From NCBI GenBank assembly GCA_016184125.1, contig JACPDG010000049.1:1-56342 (forward strand): DNA of 56,342 nt, given 5' to 3'. Position numbers and translations under genes: made by a program. This document shows positions 47,658 to 55,877 of this stretch, in pieces (within the stretch, counting starts at the first letter, position 1; each line of letters begins with the position of its first letter). Under the pieces are notes generated by a model. That model ran no database searches and was not told the DNA's origin. It was given only the letters and a program-made list of their open reading frames with translations. Origin of the DNA: Candidatus Rokuibacteriota bacterium (lineage in GTDB: Bacteria > Methylomirabilota > Methylomirabilia > Rokubacteriales > CSP1-6).

Positions 47658-47932
47658 GAGTTCGACTGAGGCCGCCTCCGGCCGCGTCCCGAGCTGCGGA
47701 GCACACCGAACGCGAGCGCCGCAGCCACGGCCGAGCCGGCAACCAGCATCGCCATCGGCAGCGCCGTGCCGTCGTGCAGGCGTCCGAGCGCGAACCCGCT
47801 CAGGGCGCCGGCCACCATCTGGAGGAACCCCGCGAGCGCGGACGCCGCCCCCGCGATACGGGGGAACGGCGCGATCGCGCCGGCCACCGTGTTCGGCATG
47901 ACGATGCCGTTGCCGAACCTCACCGGCGCGCA
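47624..47932 (-). pseudogene. C-terminal remnant of a Bcr/CflA-type MFS transporter
   Basis: The frame reads APVRFGNGIVMPNTVAGAIAPFPRIAGAASALAGFLQMVAGALSG ... DGTALPMAMLVAGSAVAAALAFGVL, the last three membrane segments of drug-resistance MFS proteins (FGNGxVxPN---A---P---AGxASA-xGFLQ). Everything upstream of the FGNG motif is missing and no start codon suits. The 3' end overlaps yraN by about 34 bases. A truncated gene. Confidence 0.7.
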
Positions 47933-47975
47933 CAATCGGTCACGCGGCGTACGAGGGGTCTCGGGTGGTTCGCGG

Positions 47976-47981
47976 TACAAT
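47976..47981 (+). promoter_or_regulatory. Candidate -10 box of a leaderless cysteine-synthase-like gene
   Basis: TACAAT ends 10 bases before ATG 47992; the bases between are C-rich with no SD. The flanks (CGCGGTACAATCGC) are nearly identical to those on the minus strand at 21072-21077. Confidence 0.45.
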
Positions 47982-47991
47982 CGCCTGCCCC

Positions 47992-49038
47992 ATGATGCCG
48001 CGCTGGGACGCTCACCGCTCTGCGCTCGACTCCATCGCCGACGCCGTCGGCCGGACACCGCTCGTGAGGCTGCGCCGCGTGACCGCGGGCGTCGTGCCGC
48101 CCGTGTACGTCAAGGTCGAGTGGTACGGGCCCACGGGCAGCCTGAAGGACCGCATCTACCTGCACATGTTCGAGGCGGCCGAGGCGCGCGGGGACCTGCG
48201 GCCCGGGATGCACGTGCTCGAGTGCTCCACCGGCAACGCGGGGGCGGCGTGCGCGTTCGTGGCGGCGGTGAAGGGCTACGCGTGCACCATCGTCATGCCG
48301 GAAGGCATGAGCGACGAGCGCAAGAAGCTGATGCGCGCGTACGGCGCGACGCTCGTCTTCACCCGCGGCGGCGAGAGCGACGTCGACCTCTCCCTCGCGC
48401 GCCTCCAAGAGATCCGGGCGAGCGATCCAACACGCTACTGGGTGCCGGCCCAGTTCTCGAACGCCGACAACGTCGCTGCGCACTACCGCACGACCGGGCC
48501 GGAGATCTGGGAGCAGTGCGGCGGGCGTGTCGGCGCTTTCGTCGCGGCCCAGGGCAGCGGAGGCAGCCTCACCGGTGTGGGGCGCTTCCTGAAGGAGCGC
48601 GACCCGGAGGTCATGCTCTACGCCGTCGAGCCGGATGAGTGCGCGATGCTCGCGCGACGCCAGTGGGGGCCGCACGGCATCGAGGGCATCGGCGACGGCT
48701 TCATCCCGGAGAACCTCGACGTCGCCCGGCTCACCGGCGTCATCACGACGACGACCGAGGAGTCGCTCGCGATGGCGCGCCGCCTCGCCACGGAAGAAGG
48801 CATCTTCTGCGGGATCTCGACCGGCTGCAACGTCGCCGCGGCGCTGAAGCTGGCACGCCGTCATCCCGGGCTCGCCTCGATCGTCACCATGGTGAACGAC
48901 ACGGGGCAGCGCTACTTCTCGACTGCGCTCTGCGGCGAGCCGAAGCACGTCGACGTGCCGGATCGCGAGCATCCGATGGACCCGCGCACGCGGCAGCTCC
49001 TCGATCGTCACCAGCACGGCTGGGAGATCGTCTCGTGA
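47992..49038 (+). CDS. PLP-dependent cysteine synthase / cystathionine beta-synthase-like enzyme
   Basis: 348 residues. Fold type II: DAVGRTPLVRLRR, PLP Lys in YGPTGSLKDRIY (about residue 45), ECSTGNAGAACAFVAAVKGY binding the substrate carboxylate, and the phosphate loop AAQGSGGSLTGVGRFLK. EGIGDGFIPENLD and GISTGCNVAAALKLA follow the CysK/CBS pattern. The C-terminus is extended by about 30 residues. It would make cysteine or a related amino acid from an activated serine; the exact donor is unclear. Its TGA overlaps the GTG of the CoA-transferase gene, so the three genes to 50866 form one unit. Confidence 0.85.
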   Translation: MMPRWDAHRSALDSIADAVGRTPLVRLRRVTAGVVPPVYVKVEWYGPTGSLKDRIYLHMFEAAEARGDLRPGMHVLECSTGNAGAACAFVAAVKGYACTIVMPEGMSDERKKLMRAYGATLVFTRGGESDVDLSLARLQEIRASDPTRYWVPAQFSNADNVAAHYRTTGPEIWEQCGGRVGAFVAAQGSGGSLTGVGRFLKERDPEVMLYAVEPDECAMLARRQWGPHGIEGIGDGFIPENLDVARLTGVITTTTEESLAMARRLATEEGIFCGISTGCNVAAALKLARRHPGLASIVTMVNDTGQRYFSTALCGEPKHVDVPDREHPMDPRTRQLLDRHQHGWEIVS

Positions 49039-50102
49039 AGCCGTCCGAGTACGACTTCGTGGCCGCCCGCCGCCGGCTCGAGGCGAAGGAGAAGTCCGCC
49101 GGCGAGAAGCTCACAAGCCTCGAGGATGCGGCCGCGCGCGTCACGAACGGGGACGTCGTCGCGGTCGGCGGCATCCTCTTCTCCCGGACCCCGATGGCGC
49201 TCGTCCACGCGATCCTCCGCGAGCGGCGCACCGGGCTCACGCTCGTGCGCAACCTGATGTGCCAGGAGGGCGAGTTCATGATGGCGGTGGGCGCGGTCGA
49301 GCGCGTCGTCACCGCCTGGTTCGGGATCGGGCTGCCGTGGGGCGTGTCGAAGATCATGCGCGAGCACGTCGAAGGCGGGAAGGTCGTCTACGAGGAGTGG
49401 AGCCACCTCGCCCTCGGCCTCCGGTTCCGGGCCGCTGCGATGGGCGTGCCGTTCCTCCCCGCGCTCACGATGCTCGGCTCGGATCTCGTCGCCATCGGAC
49501 CGATGAAGACGGTCATCGATCCGTACACGGGCACGACGCTGGCCGCGATCCCGGCCCTCTATCCCGACGTCGCGATCCTGCACGTCCACCGCGCCGACCG
49601 GTTCGGCAACTGCCAGATCGATGGCTACCCGCACATGGACGCCGATATCGCGCGCGCCGCAAGCACGGTGCTCGTGACCGCGGAAGCGTTGATTCCCGAC
49701 GAGGAGGTGCGGCGCCATCCCGATCGGACCGTGATCCCCGGGTTCCTCGTGGACGCCGTCGTCCCGGCACCGTGGGGCGCGTTCCCGCACGAGTGCTACG
49801 GCCTCTACGAGGCGGATTTCGAGCACTTCGACGAGTACGCGGCGGCCATCGACGCGCGCGGCACGGCGGGCGTGACCGAGTTTCTCGACCGCCACGTCTA
49901 CGGGCCTGCCTCGTGGCTCGAGTCGCTCGAGCTGTGGGGCGCGGAGCGCCTGGCGCGGCAGGCGAGACGGGCTCACGAGCTCGTTCCCGCGACTGACATC
50001 ATGGGGGGACTATCGACGCCCCCCAAGCCCCCCGCGCTCGGAGCGCCCCGGCAAAGCCGAGGCGCTCCTCGACCACCCGATGCATTCACAGGCTACGCAT
50101 GA
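49035..50102 (+). CDS. CoA transferase alpha subunit with a repeat-encoded C-terminal tail
   Basis: 355 residues of the GctA/IpdA family. VTNGDVVAVGGILFSRTPMALVHAI is the glycine-rich CoA-binding N-terminus, followed by LVRNLMCQEGE, ALTMLGSDL, LHVHRADRFGNCQIDG and ASTVLVTAEALIPDEEV. Homology ends near residue 320 (ERLARQARRAHEL). The final about 34 residues ([19 protein letters not shown]...) come from a type A element. It starts at GTG 49035 on the upstream stop. The TGA overlaps the beta-subunit ATG. Likely substrate: a dicarboxylic or ring-cleavage acid, not determined. Confidence 0.87.
   Translation: MKPSEYDFVAARRRLEAKEKSAGEKLTSLEDAAARVTNGDVVAVGGILFSRTPMALVHAILRERRTGLTLVRNLMCQEGEFMMAVGAVERVVTAWFGIGLPWGVSKIMREHVEGGKVVYEEWSHLALGLRFRAAAMGVPFLPALTMLGSDLVAIGPMKTVIDPYTGTTLAAIPALYPDVAILHVHRADRFGNCQIDGYPHMDADIARAASTVLVTAEALIPDEEVRRHPDRTVIPGFLVDAVVPAPWGAFPHECYGLYEADFEHFDEYAAAIDARGTAGVTEFLDRHVYGPASWLESLELWGAERLARQARRAHELVPATDIMGGLSTPPKPPALGAPRQSRGAPRPPDAFTGYA
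50000..50089 (+). repeat. Palindromic GC-rich element, type A, inside the 3' end of the CoA-transferase alpha gene
   Basis: CATGGGGGGACTATCGACG, GCCCCCCAAGCCCCCC, GCGCTCGGAGCGCC core, CGGCAAAGCCG loop, GGCGCTCCTCGACCACCCGATGCATTCAC. Almost the same as the copy in carB and the inverted copy at 10708. Confidence 0.8.
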
Positions 50103-50866
50103 CCACGATCGCCAGCCCGACCGAGTGGCTCGCCGTCGTCGCTTCGCGGCAGCTCCGCGACCACACGACGGTGTTCGCCGGCGTCGGCGTCCCGCTGCTC
50201 GCGGCGGCGCTCGCACAGGCCACGCACGCGCCGAACCTGACGATCGTCGTCGAGGGCGGCATCGTCGGCCCGCGCATCAAGCCGGGCCGGCTGCCGATCT
50301 CGACGAACGAGATGCGGACGGCGTACCGGGCGACGATGCTGACGGGCATCACGGACACGTTTCTCCTCGCGCAGCGCGGCGCGCTCGACGTCGGGTTCAT
50401 CGGGGGGGCGCAGATCGATCCGTACGGCAACGTGAACACGACGGTCATCGGCGACTACGCGCGGCCGAAGGTGCGGCTGCCGGGCACGGGCGGCGCGAAC
50501 GACATCGCGTCGCTGTGCCGCCAGGTGATCATCGTCACCGCCCACGAGCGGCGCCGCTTCGTGCCGCGCGTCGCGTTCGTGACCAGTCCCGGCTGGCTGG
50601 ACGGCGCCGGCGGCCGCGAGCGCGCGGGCCTCCGCTTCGGCGGCGTCTCGGGCGTCGTCACGACGCTCGGGGTCTTCGGCTTCGACCCGACCACGCGCCG
50701 GATGCGGGTGGACGCGCTTCATCCCGGCGTGACGATGGACGACGTGCGCGCGAACACCGGCTTCGAGGTCCTGTCCGCCGACGGGATCGACACCACCGCA
50801 CCGCCGGCCGCGGACGAGTTGGAGCTTCTCCGCGCCCTCGATCCCGAACGCCGTTTCCTCGGATGA
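50099..50866 (+). CDS. CoA transferase beta subunit
   Basis: 255 residues of the GctB/IpdB family. FAGVGVPLLAAALAQATHAPNLTIVVEGGIVGPRI, LAQRGALDVGFIGGAQIDPYGNVNTTVIGDYARPKVRLPGTGGANDI and the catalytic-site region VTHPG-like VRVDALHPGVTMDDVRANTGF are typical. The usual catalytic Glu is in the VEGGIV segment (E-x-G). ATG 50099 overlaps the alpha stop. Its TGA overlaps an ATG starting a mini-ORF through the next repeats. Confidence 0.87.
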   Translation: MTTIASPTEWLAVVASRQLRDHTTVFAGVGVPLLAAALAQATHAPNLTIVVEGGIVGPRIKPGRLPISTNEMRTAYRATMLTGITDTFLLAQRGALDVGFIGGAQIDPYGNVNTTVIGDYARPKVRLPGTGGANDIASLCRQVIIVTAHERRRFVPRVAFVTSPGWLDGAGGRERAGLRFGGVSGVVTTLGVFGFDPTTRRMRVDALHPGVTMDDVRANTGFEVLSADGIDTTAPPAADELELLRALDPERRFLG

Positions 50867-51123
50867 CACGGGTGACGCCGACAGTCCTGAACATCTCACG
50901 ACACACGCACCGAGCCACCGCGTTCGAGGGCCGGCTTTGCCGGCGCAACGAAGTCCTGGGGGGCGGCTCGGAGGGGGGCGAAGCCCCCCTTCGGCGAGAG
51001 CGCCGGCTTTGCCGGCGCAACGGAACCGGACCGCACGGAGCCGCCATCGACGGTCGTGCTTCGGCTGCCCGGTGGGGGGGTGTGGGGGAGGAGCGGCGGA
51101 ACGCTCCCCCCCACTCCGAATGA
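50863..51123 (+). other. Bridging mini-ORF across repeats between CoA-transferase beta and LLM oxidoreductase
   Basis: Eighty-six codons from ATG 50863 (overlapping the CoA-transferase stop as ATGA) to TGA 51121-51123 (overlapping the oxidoreductase ATG 51120 as ATGA). The first about 22 residues (MTRVTPTVLNISRHTHRATAFEG) are outside the repeats; the rest is repeat-encoded. Third example of a stop-to-start bridge in the window. Confidence 0.45.
50928..51115 (-). repeat. Palindromic GC-rich elements, types B and A-like
   Basis: Two GCGCCGGCAAAGCCGGC hairpins (about 50929-50946 and 51000-51020) flank the type B hairpin GGAGGGGGGCGAAGCCCCCCTTCG (50970-50992). A type A-like element follows (51056-51115) with GGTGGGGGGGTGTGGGGG and GGAGCGGCGGAACGCTCC / CCCCCCACTCCG. 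Noncoding on the minus strand; read through by the mini-ORF on the plus strand. Confidence 0.7.
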
Positions 51124-52337
51124 AACTCGGGCTCGCGATCAAGAACTTCGTCGGGCCCGCGGAGACGCCCGACGCCGCCGCCATCCTCGCGTACGCCGAG
51201 CGCGCCGAGGCGCTCGGCTTCGAGTCGCTCTGGGCCTGGGACCACGTGCTCCTGGGCGTCGAGCCGTCGTTCCCGATCCTCGACGCGGTCGGCATCCTCA
51301 CCGCGATCGCGGCACGAACGTCGCGCATCAAGCTCGGCACCGGCGTGCTCGTGCTGCCGCTCAGGAATCCGACGGTCGCCGCGAAGGCCCTCGGCACGCT
51401 GGACGTGATCTCGAACGGCCGCCTCATCCTCGGCCTCGCAGCCGGATGGTACGCGCGCGAGTTCGACGCCGTCGGCGTTCCGTTCACGCGGCGCGGCCGC
51501 CTGTTCGAGCGGAACCTCGAGGTCCTCACGCGCCTGCTCAGCGAGGACCACGTCACACTCCGGGTCGACGAGCTCAACCTGCGCGACGCCGTCATGCGGC
51601 CGCATCCGGTCCAGCGACCGCGACCGCCCATCCTCATCGGCGGCTACGTCGACGCCGTGCTCAGGCGCGTTGCCGAGAAGGCCGATGGGTGGCTCACGTA
51701 CTTCTACACCCCCGAGAGCTACCAGCGCGCCTGGGAGAAGATCGTCGCCTTTGCACGCGCGGCGGGACGGGATCCCCGCCTGCTCAGCGGCACGAACCAG
51801 CTCGCGATCTACGTCGGCCGCTCGCGTGCCGAGACCGAGGCCGCGATGCGCCACTGGCTCGAGACCGAGTGGGACGTCGCGGCGTGGAGCCAGTCGACCA
51901 TCGAGCACGCCGTCCACGGCACGCCGGACGAGTGCGTCGCGCAGCTTGCCGCGCACGCGGCGACGGGCGTCGACCGGCTCATCCTGATCCCGTACCGCTA
52001 CGAGCCCGAGCAGGTGGAGATCATCGCGCGCGAGATCGCGCCTCGTTTGAGTGGGGGGCCCCGACATGGCCCCCCACACCCCCCCAACGCTCGGACGCGG
52101 CCCGGGACACCCGGACCGCGCCTCGGGTCTACGCTCGGTGAGGGGCCCCGACATGGCCCCCCACACCCCCCCAACGCTCGGCCGCGGCCCGGGACACCCG
52201 GACCGCGCCTCGGGTCTACGCTCGGTGAGGGGGCCCCGACATGGCCCCCCACACCCCCCCACCTTCGCCGGTCCCGGGGTGAACCCGGGCCCGGCTCTAC
52301 ACACCGGCGAGAGTGGGGGGCTGCCGGGCCCGAATGA
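51120..52337 (+). CDS. LLM-class flavin/F420-dependent oxidoreductase with a long repeat-encoded tail
   Basis: 405 residues. The bacterial-luciferase-like barrel runs from KLGLAIKNFVGPAETPDA through AERAEALGFESLWAWDHVL, IKLGTGVLVLPLRNPTVAAKALGTLDVISNGRLILGLAAGW to GVDRLILIPYRYEPEQVEIIAREIAPRL near residue 309. The remaining about 96 residues are a tandem translation of three palindromic elements (GPRHGPPHPPNAR-RPGTPGPRLGSTLGE). Family members oxidise or reduce substrates with FMN or F420; the substrate is unknown. No SD precedes ATG 51120, which overlaps the stop of a bridging ORF. The stop is 23 bases before the next gene. Confidence 0.87.
   Translation: MKLGLAIKNFVGPAETPDAAAILAYAERAEALGFESLWAWDHVLLGVEPSFPILDAVGILTAIAARTSRIKLGTGVLVLPLRNPTVAAKALGTLDVISNGRLILGLAAGWYAREFDAVGVPFTRRGRLFERNLEVLTRLLSEDHVTLRVDELNLRDAVMRPHPVQRPRPPILIGGYVDAVLRRVAEKADGWLTYFYTPESYQRAWEKIVAFARAAGRDPRLLSGTNQLAIYVGRSRAETEAAMRHWLETEWDVAAWSQSTIEHAVHGTPDECVAQLAAHAATGVDRLILIPYRYEPEQVEIIAREIAPRLSGGPRHGPPHPPNARTRPGTPGPRLGSTLGEGPRHGPPHPPNARPRPGTPGPRLGSTLGEGAPTWPPTPPHLRRSRGEPGPGSTHRREWGAAGPE
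52050..52325 (+). repeat. Three tandem palindromic GC-rich elements inside the 3' end of the LLM gene
   Basis: Units of about 87 bases: GGGGCCCCGACATGGCCCCCCACACCCCCCCAACGCTCGG, hairpin CGGCCCGGGACACCCGGACCG, CGCCTCGGGTCTACGCTCGGTGAG. The first two are nearly identical, with one in-frame difference (GGACGCGGCC / GGCCGCGGCC). The third is more diverged, with a CCGGTCCCGGGG hairpin. No stop codon occurs in the host frame over the whole block. Confidence 0.8.
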
Positions 52338-52360
52338 TCGCCATCCTCTGAGGTAGCCGC

Positions 52361-54601
52361 GTGACCTGGTACTTCGTCGTCTTCGCGGCCTCCGGGTTCG
52401 CGAGCCTGGTCTACGAGGTCGTCTGGCTCCGGCTCGCGATGGCGGCGTTCGGCGTGACGACGCCGCTCGTGTCGACCGTGCTGTCGGTCTTCATGGCCGG
52501 CCTCGCGCTCGGCAGCTGGGCCGGCGGTCGCCTGGCGCGGCGGCTTGCGACCGCGGGACCGGCGCTGCGCGCGTATGGGCTGAGCGAGGCCGTGATCGCC
52601 GTCGGCAGCCTCCTCGTCCCGGTCGCGCTCGGCTGGGGCCGCGCGGTGCTGCTCCACGACCGGCTCGCGATCGCCTGGGACTCGACGGCCTACCACGTCG
52701 CCTCGGGCGTGTGGGTGGCCATCGCGCTGCTGCCGTTCTGCGTCGCGATGGGCGCCACCGTGCCGTTCGCGCTCGCCGCGATTCGCAGCGAGCGCGCCGC
52801 GGGCGCGCAGCGCGCGTTCAGCTACCTCTACCTGGCCAACGTCGCGGGGGCGACGGCCGGGACGCTGGTGACCGCGCTCGTCCTCGTCGAGCTGCTCGGA
52901 TTTCGCAGGACGCTGCTCGTCGCCGGCGCCAGCAACGCGGTCCTCGCCGTCGCCGCGTTGGTCCGGAGCCTTCGCGTCGCCGCCGTACCCGGCGAGGCCC
53001 CCGCCCGCCGCCGGGCGGTGCTCGACACGGCCGCGCTTGCGCCGATCGGAGGCGACCACGCAGGCGGCCGAGGGCCGGGCGTCGGGATCCTCGTCGGACT
53101 GACGCTGACCGGGCTCACCAGCCTCGCGATGGAAGTCGTCTGGCTCCGGCAGTTCGCCCCGTACCTCGGCCCGGACGTCTACACGTTCGCGAGCGTCCTC
53201 GCGACGTACCTCGTGGCGACGACCCTCGGCTCACGCTTCTATCGCGCGCTCGCGTCGTCGCGCGCGATGACGGCCCGGCTCGCCGTGGTGACATGGCTCG
53301 TCGTCGGCGCGCTGTCGCTCCTGCCCCTCGTCGCCGCCGACCCTCGGGTGCCGCTCTCGGGCGGGATGCGGCTGATCCTCGGCATCGTGCCGTTCTCGGT
53401 CGCCGTCGCGGTGCTGACGCCGATGCTGGTGGACCGCTGGTCGGCCGGCGCGCCGGACCGCGCGGGCAGCGCGTACGCGCTGAACGTGGTCGGGTCGATC
53501 CTGGGCCCGCTGCTCGCGGGCTTCCTGCTGCTGCCGACGCTCGGCGAGCGCGGCGCGCTGCTGGTCCTGGCGCTGCCGCTCTTCGGCGTCGCTGTCGTCG
53601 TGGCGGCGCGCCCGTCGCTCCTCGCGTCCGGCACGGCGCTCACCACGCGGCTCCGCGTCACGTTCCTCGCGCTGGCGGTCGTCGCGGGCCTCGCGATCGG
53701 CGGCTTCTCTCGGGGCTGGGAAGCCACGGTGTCCGGCAGGGTCGTCCGGCACGACCACACGGCGACCGTGGTGGCCGGCGGCACCGGGCAGACCAAGCGG
53801 CTCTTCGTGAACGGCTACGCGGCGACGAGCCTCACCCCCGTCACGAAGTGGATGGCGCACCTGCCGCTCGCGCATCTGTCGCGCCCGCCGGAGAACGCGC
53901 TCGTGATCTGCTTCGGCATGGGTACCACGTTCCGATCGGCGCTCGCGTGGGGCATCCACGTGACGGCCGTCGACCTCGTCCCGAGCGTTCCGTCGCTGTT
54001 CGCCTTCTTTCACCCGGACGCGCCCGCGGTCCTCGCCGGCGGCCGGGGCCGAATCGTGATCGACGACGGCCGGCGCTTCCTCGAACGCTCCGCGTCCCGG
54101 TGGGACGTCATCATCGTGGACCCACCGCCTCCCGTCGAGGCCGCCGCTTCCAGCCTCCTCTACTCGCGCGAGTTCTACGAGGCGGTGCGGCGCCGGCTGG
54201 CGCCCGACGGCATCGTGCAGCAATGGGTGCCGTTCTCCGAGCCCCAAACGGTCGTCTCGATCGCCCGCGTGCTCGACGAGGCCTTCCCGCACGTCCGCGT
54301 GTTTCCGGCGATCGATCCTGTCTCCGAGTACCCCGTGGGTGTCCACTTCCTCGCCAGTGCCCGGTCGCTTCCGACGCTCGGCGGCGAGGCGCTCGCCGCG
54401 CGGCTCCCCGCGGCCGCGCGCGCCGACCTCGTCGAGTGGACGTCCGACATGAGCCCGACCGCGGTGTTCGACTGGATCCTCCGTCGGGAGCGCTCGCTCG
54501 ACGTGTTCATCCGCCTCGCGCCGTGGATGCCCCCGCTCGAAGACGACCGGCCGTTCAACGAGTATTACCTCGTGCGACGCTGGCTCGGCTGGCAGGGCTG
54601 A
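52361..54601 (+). CDS. Fused MFS-like membrane / spermidine-synthase-like protein
   Basis: 746 residues. The N-terminal about 480 hold repeated membrane segments, including twice the motif SLVYEVVWLRLAM / SLAMEVVWLRQFAP typical of this fusion family. The C-terminal about 240 are a SpeE-like Rossmann domain: ALVICFGMGTTFRSALAWG, VTAVDLVPSV, IVIDDGRRFLERSASRWDVIIVDPPPP and LYSREFYEAVRRRLAPDGIVQQW. Many of these proteins lack proven polyamine activity; here the DPPPP site is kept. It starts at GTG 52361 with GAGG upstream. TGA overlaps an ATG of a short remnant. Confidence 0.85.
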   Translation: MTWYFVVFAASGFASLVYEVVWLRLAMAAFGVTTPLVSTVLSVFMAGLALGSWAGGRLARRLATAGPALRAYGLSEAVIAVGSLLVPVALGWGRAVLLHDRLAIAWDSTAYHVASGVWVAIALLPFCVAMGATVPFALAAIRSERAAGAQRAFSYLYLANVAGATAGTLVTALVLVELLGFRRTLLVAGASNAVLAVAALVRSLRVAAVPGEAPARRRAVLDTAALAPIGGDHAGGRGPGVGILVGLTLTGLTSLAMEVVWLRQFAPYLGPDVYTFASVLATYLVATTLGSRFYRALASSRAMTARLAVVTWLVVGALSLLPLVAADPRVPLSGGMRLILGIVPFSVAVAVLTPMLVDRWSAGAPDRAGSAYALNVVGSILGPLLAGFLLLPTLGERGALLVLALPLFGVAVVVAARPSLLASGTALTTRLRVTFLALAVVAGLAIGGFSRGWEATVSGRVVRHDHTATVVAGGTGQTKRLFVNGYAATSLTPVTKWMAHLPLAHLSRPPENALVICFGMGTTFRSALAWGIHVTAVDLVPSVPSLFAFFHPDAPAVLAGGRGRIVIDDGRRFLERSASRWDVIIVDPPPPVEAAASSLLYSREFYEAVRRRLAPDGIVQQWVPFSEPQTVVSIARVLDEAFPHVRVFPAIDPVSEYPVGVHFLASARSLPTLGGEALAARLPAAARADLVEWTSDMSPTAVFDWILRRERSLDVFIRLAPWMPPLEDDRPFNEYYLVRRWLGWQG

Positions 54602-54699
54602 TGGCGGATCGCGCGGAGACCTTCGAGCGGGTGCTGGCGCCCCAGCCCGGCAGGACGGCGCTGCTCGTCGTCGACATCGAGACGCTGTCGAGCTGGTAG
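54601..54699 (+). pseudogene. N-terminal remnant of an isochorismatase-like hydrolase
   Basis: Thirty-two codons from an ATG overlapping the preceding stop: MADRAETFERVLAPQPGRTALLVVDIE then TLSSW and TAG. The PGRTALLVVDIQ-type strand holds the first catalytic Asp of the isochorismatase/cysteine-hydrolase fold. The rest of the protein is absent, so this is a truncated gene. Confidence 0.5.
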
Positions 54700-54722
54700 G
54701 CCCGCCGCCCCGGGGCGGGGGG

Positions 54723-54728
54723 CTACAA
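54723..54728 (+). promoter_or_regulatory. Candidate -10 box upstream of the DapA-family gene
   Basis: TACAAT, 45 bases before ATG 54774. The leader contains AGAAGGAGACGACG, a good SD. No strong -35. Confidence 0.35.
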
Positions 54729-54773
54729 TGCCGGCATGCCGGACGCGTTCGTCCGCGGCAGAAGGAGACGACG

Positions 54774-55703
54774 ATGCACGAACCCCTGCGCTTCTCCGGC
54801 GTCATGCCCGCGAACCTGCTCCCGTTCACGGCCGACCTCGCCGTCGACGAGCCCGCGTACCGCCGGCACATCAGGTGGCTGGCGGACCAGCACGGGGTGA
54901 CGGGCATCGTCGCGAACGGTCACGCCGCCGAGGTGTCGTCGCTGTCCCGCGACGAGCGCAAGCGGGCGCTCGGGATCGCGCTCGACGAGATCGCCGGCAA
55001 GCTCCCCGTGGTCGCGGGCGTGTACTCCGACGGGACCGCCGAAGCGGTCGAGCTGGCGCGCGACGCGAAGGCGGCGGGCGCCGCCGGCGTCCTCGTCTTC
55101 CCGCCGACACTGTTCATGTGGGGCGCGCAGGTGAAGCCGGACATGGTGGTCCGGCACGTCTCCGAGATCGCCGAGCAGGCCGACCTCCCGATCGTCGTGT
55201 TCGAGTACCCGCCCGCCTCGGGTATCGGCTACTCGCCGGAGACGCTCGCGCGGCTCGCCGAGATCCCGCAGGTCGCCGGCGTCAAGGACTGGTCGAACGA
55301 CATCGTCGCGTTCGAGAAGAACCTCCGTGCGCTCCGGGCGACCGGCCGGCCCGTCGCCGTGCTGTCGTCCTTCACGATGTCGCTCATGGCGTCGTTCCTG
55401 CTCGGCGCCGACGGCGCGATCTCGGGCATGGGGAGCGTGGTCGCGGACCTCCAGGCCGAGCTGTTTGCGGCCTGCCAGAAGGGCGACGTCGAGGGCGCCC
55501 GCCGCGTCAACGACCGTCTCGACCCGCTCGTGCGAGTCTTCTACGCCCCGCCATTCGTGGACATGCACAACCGGATGAAGGAGGCGCTCGTGCTCCTCGG
55601 CCGGATCCCCGCGGCGCACGTGCGCCCGCCGCTCACGCCGGTGCCGCCGGCCGAGCGCGAGACGATCAGGAACGCCCTCGTCGCGGCCGGCCTCCTCGCG
55701 TGA
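54774..55703 (+). CDS. DapA/NAL-superfamily aldolase or dehydratase
   Basis: 309 residues, TIM barrel. The Schiff-base Lys is in VAGVKDWSND (about residue 169) and the catalytic Tyr in VVFEYPPASGIGYSP (about 143). The substrate-carboxylate loop, usually GTTGE, reads ANGHAAEVSSL, so this is not a canonical dihydrodipicolinate synthase. NRMKEALVLLGR fits the C-terminal helix. Members include dehydratases and lyases acting on sugar acids or keto acids. An ABC binding protein follows and may supply the substrate. SD GAAGGAG. Confidence 0.85.
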   Translation: MHEPLRFSGVMPANLLPFTADLAVDEPAYRRHIRWLADQHGVTGIVANGHAAEVSSLSRDERKRALGIALDEIAGKLPVVAGVYSDGTAEAVELARDAKAAGAAGVLVFPPTLFMWGAQVKPDMVVRHVSEIAEQADLPIVVFEYPPASGIGYSPETLARLAEIPQVAGVKDWSNDIVAFEKNLRALRATGRPVAVLSSFTMSLMASFLLGADGAISGMGSVVADLQAELFAACQKGDVEGARRVNDRLDPLVRVFYAPPFVDMHNRMKEALVLLGRIPAAHVRPPLTPVPPAERETIRNALVAAGLLA

Positions 55704-55752
55704 GCGGGCCCGGGCGGCCGCCGCGGACGCAGGGGGGCGGCTCGCCGACCAC

Positions 55753-55782
55753 TTGCGCCCGGCGCCCGGTTTCGTGTAGATA
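55753..55782 (+). promoter_or_regulatory. Candidate promoter of the ABC binding-protein gene
   Basis: TTGCGC (55753-55758) and TAGATA (55777-55782), 18-base spacer. Start near 55789, leader of about 90 bases with AGGAGG before ATG 55878. Confidence 0.4.
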
Positions 55783-55877
55783 GGAACAACTCTTCCGCCT
55801 GTCCGGAGTCCTCAACCGGATGCACCACGAGCCGCCGGCGACGCCGGTGGCGCACCGACCAGAACAGGAGGTCGCCA

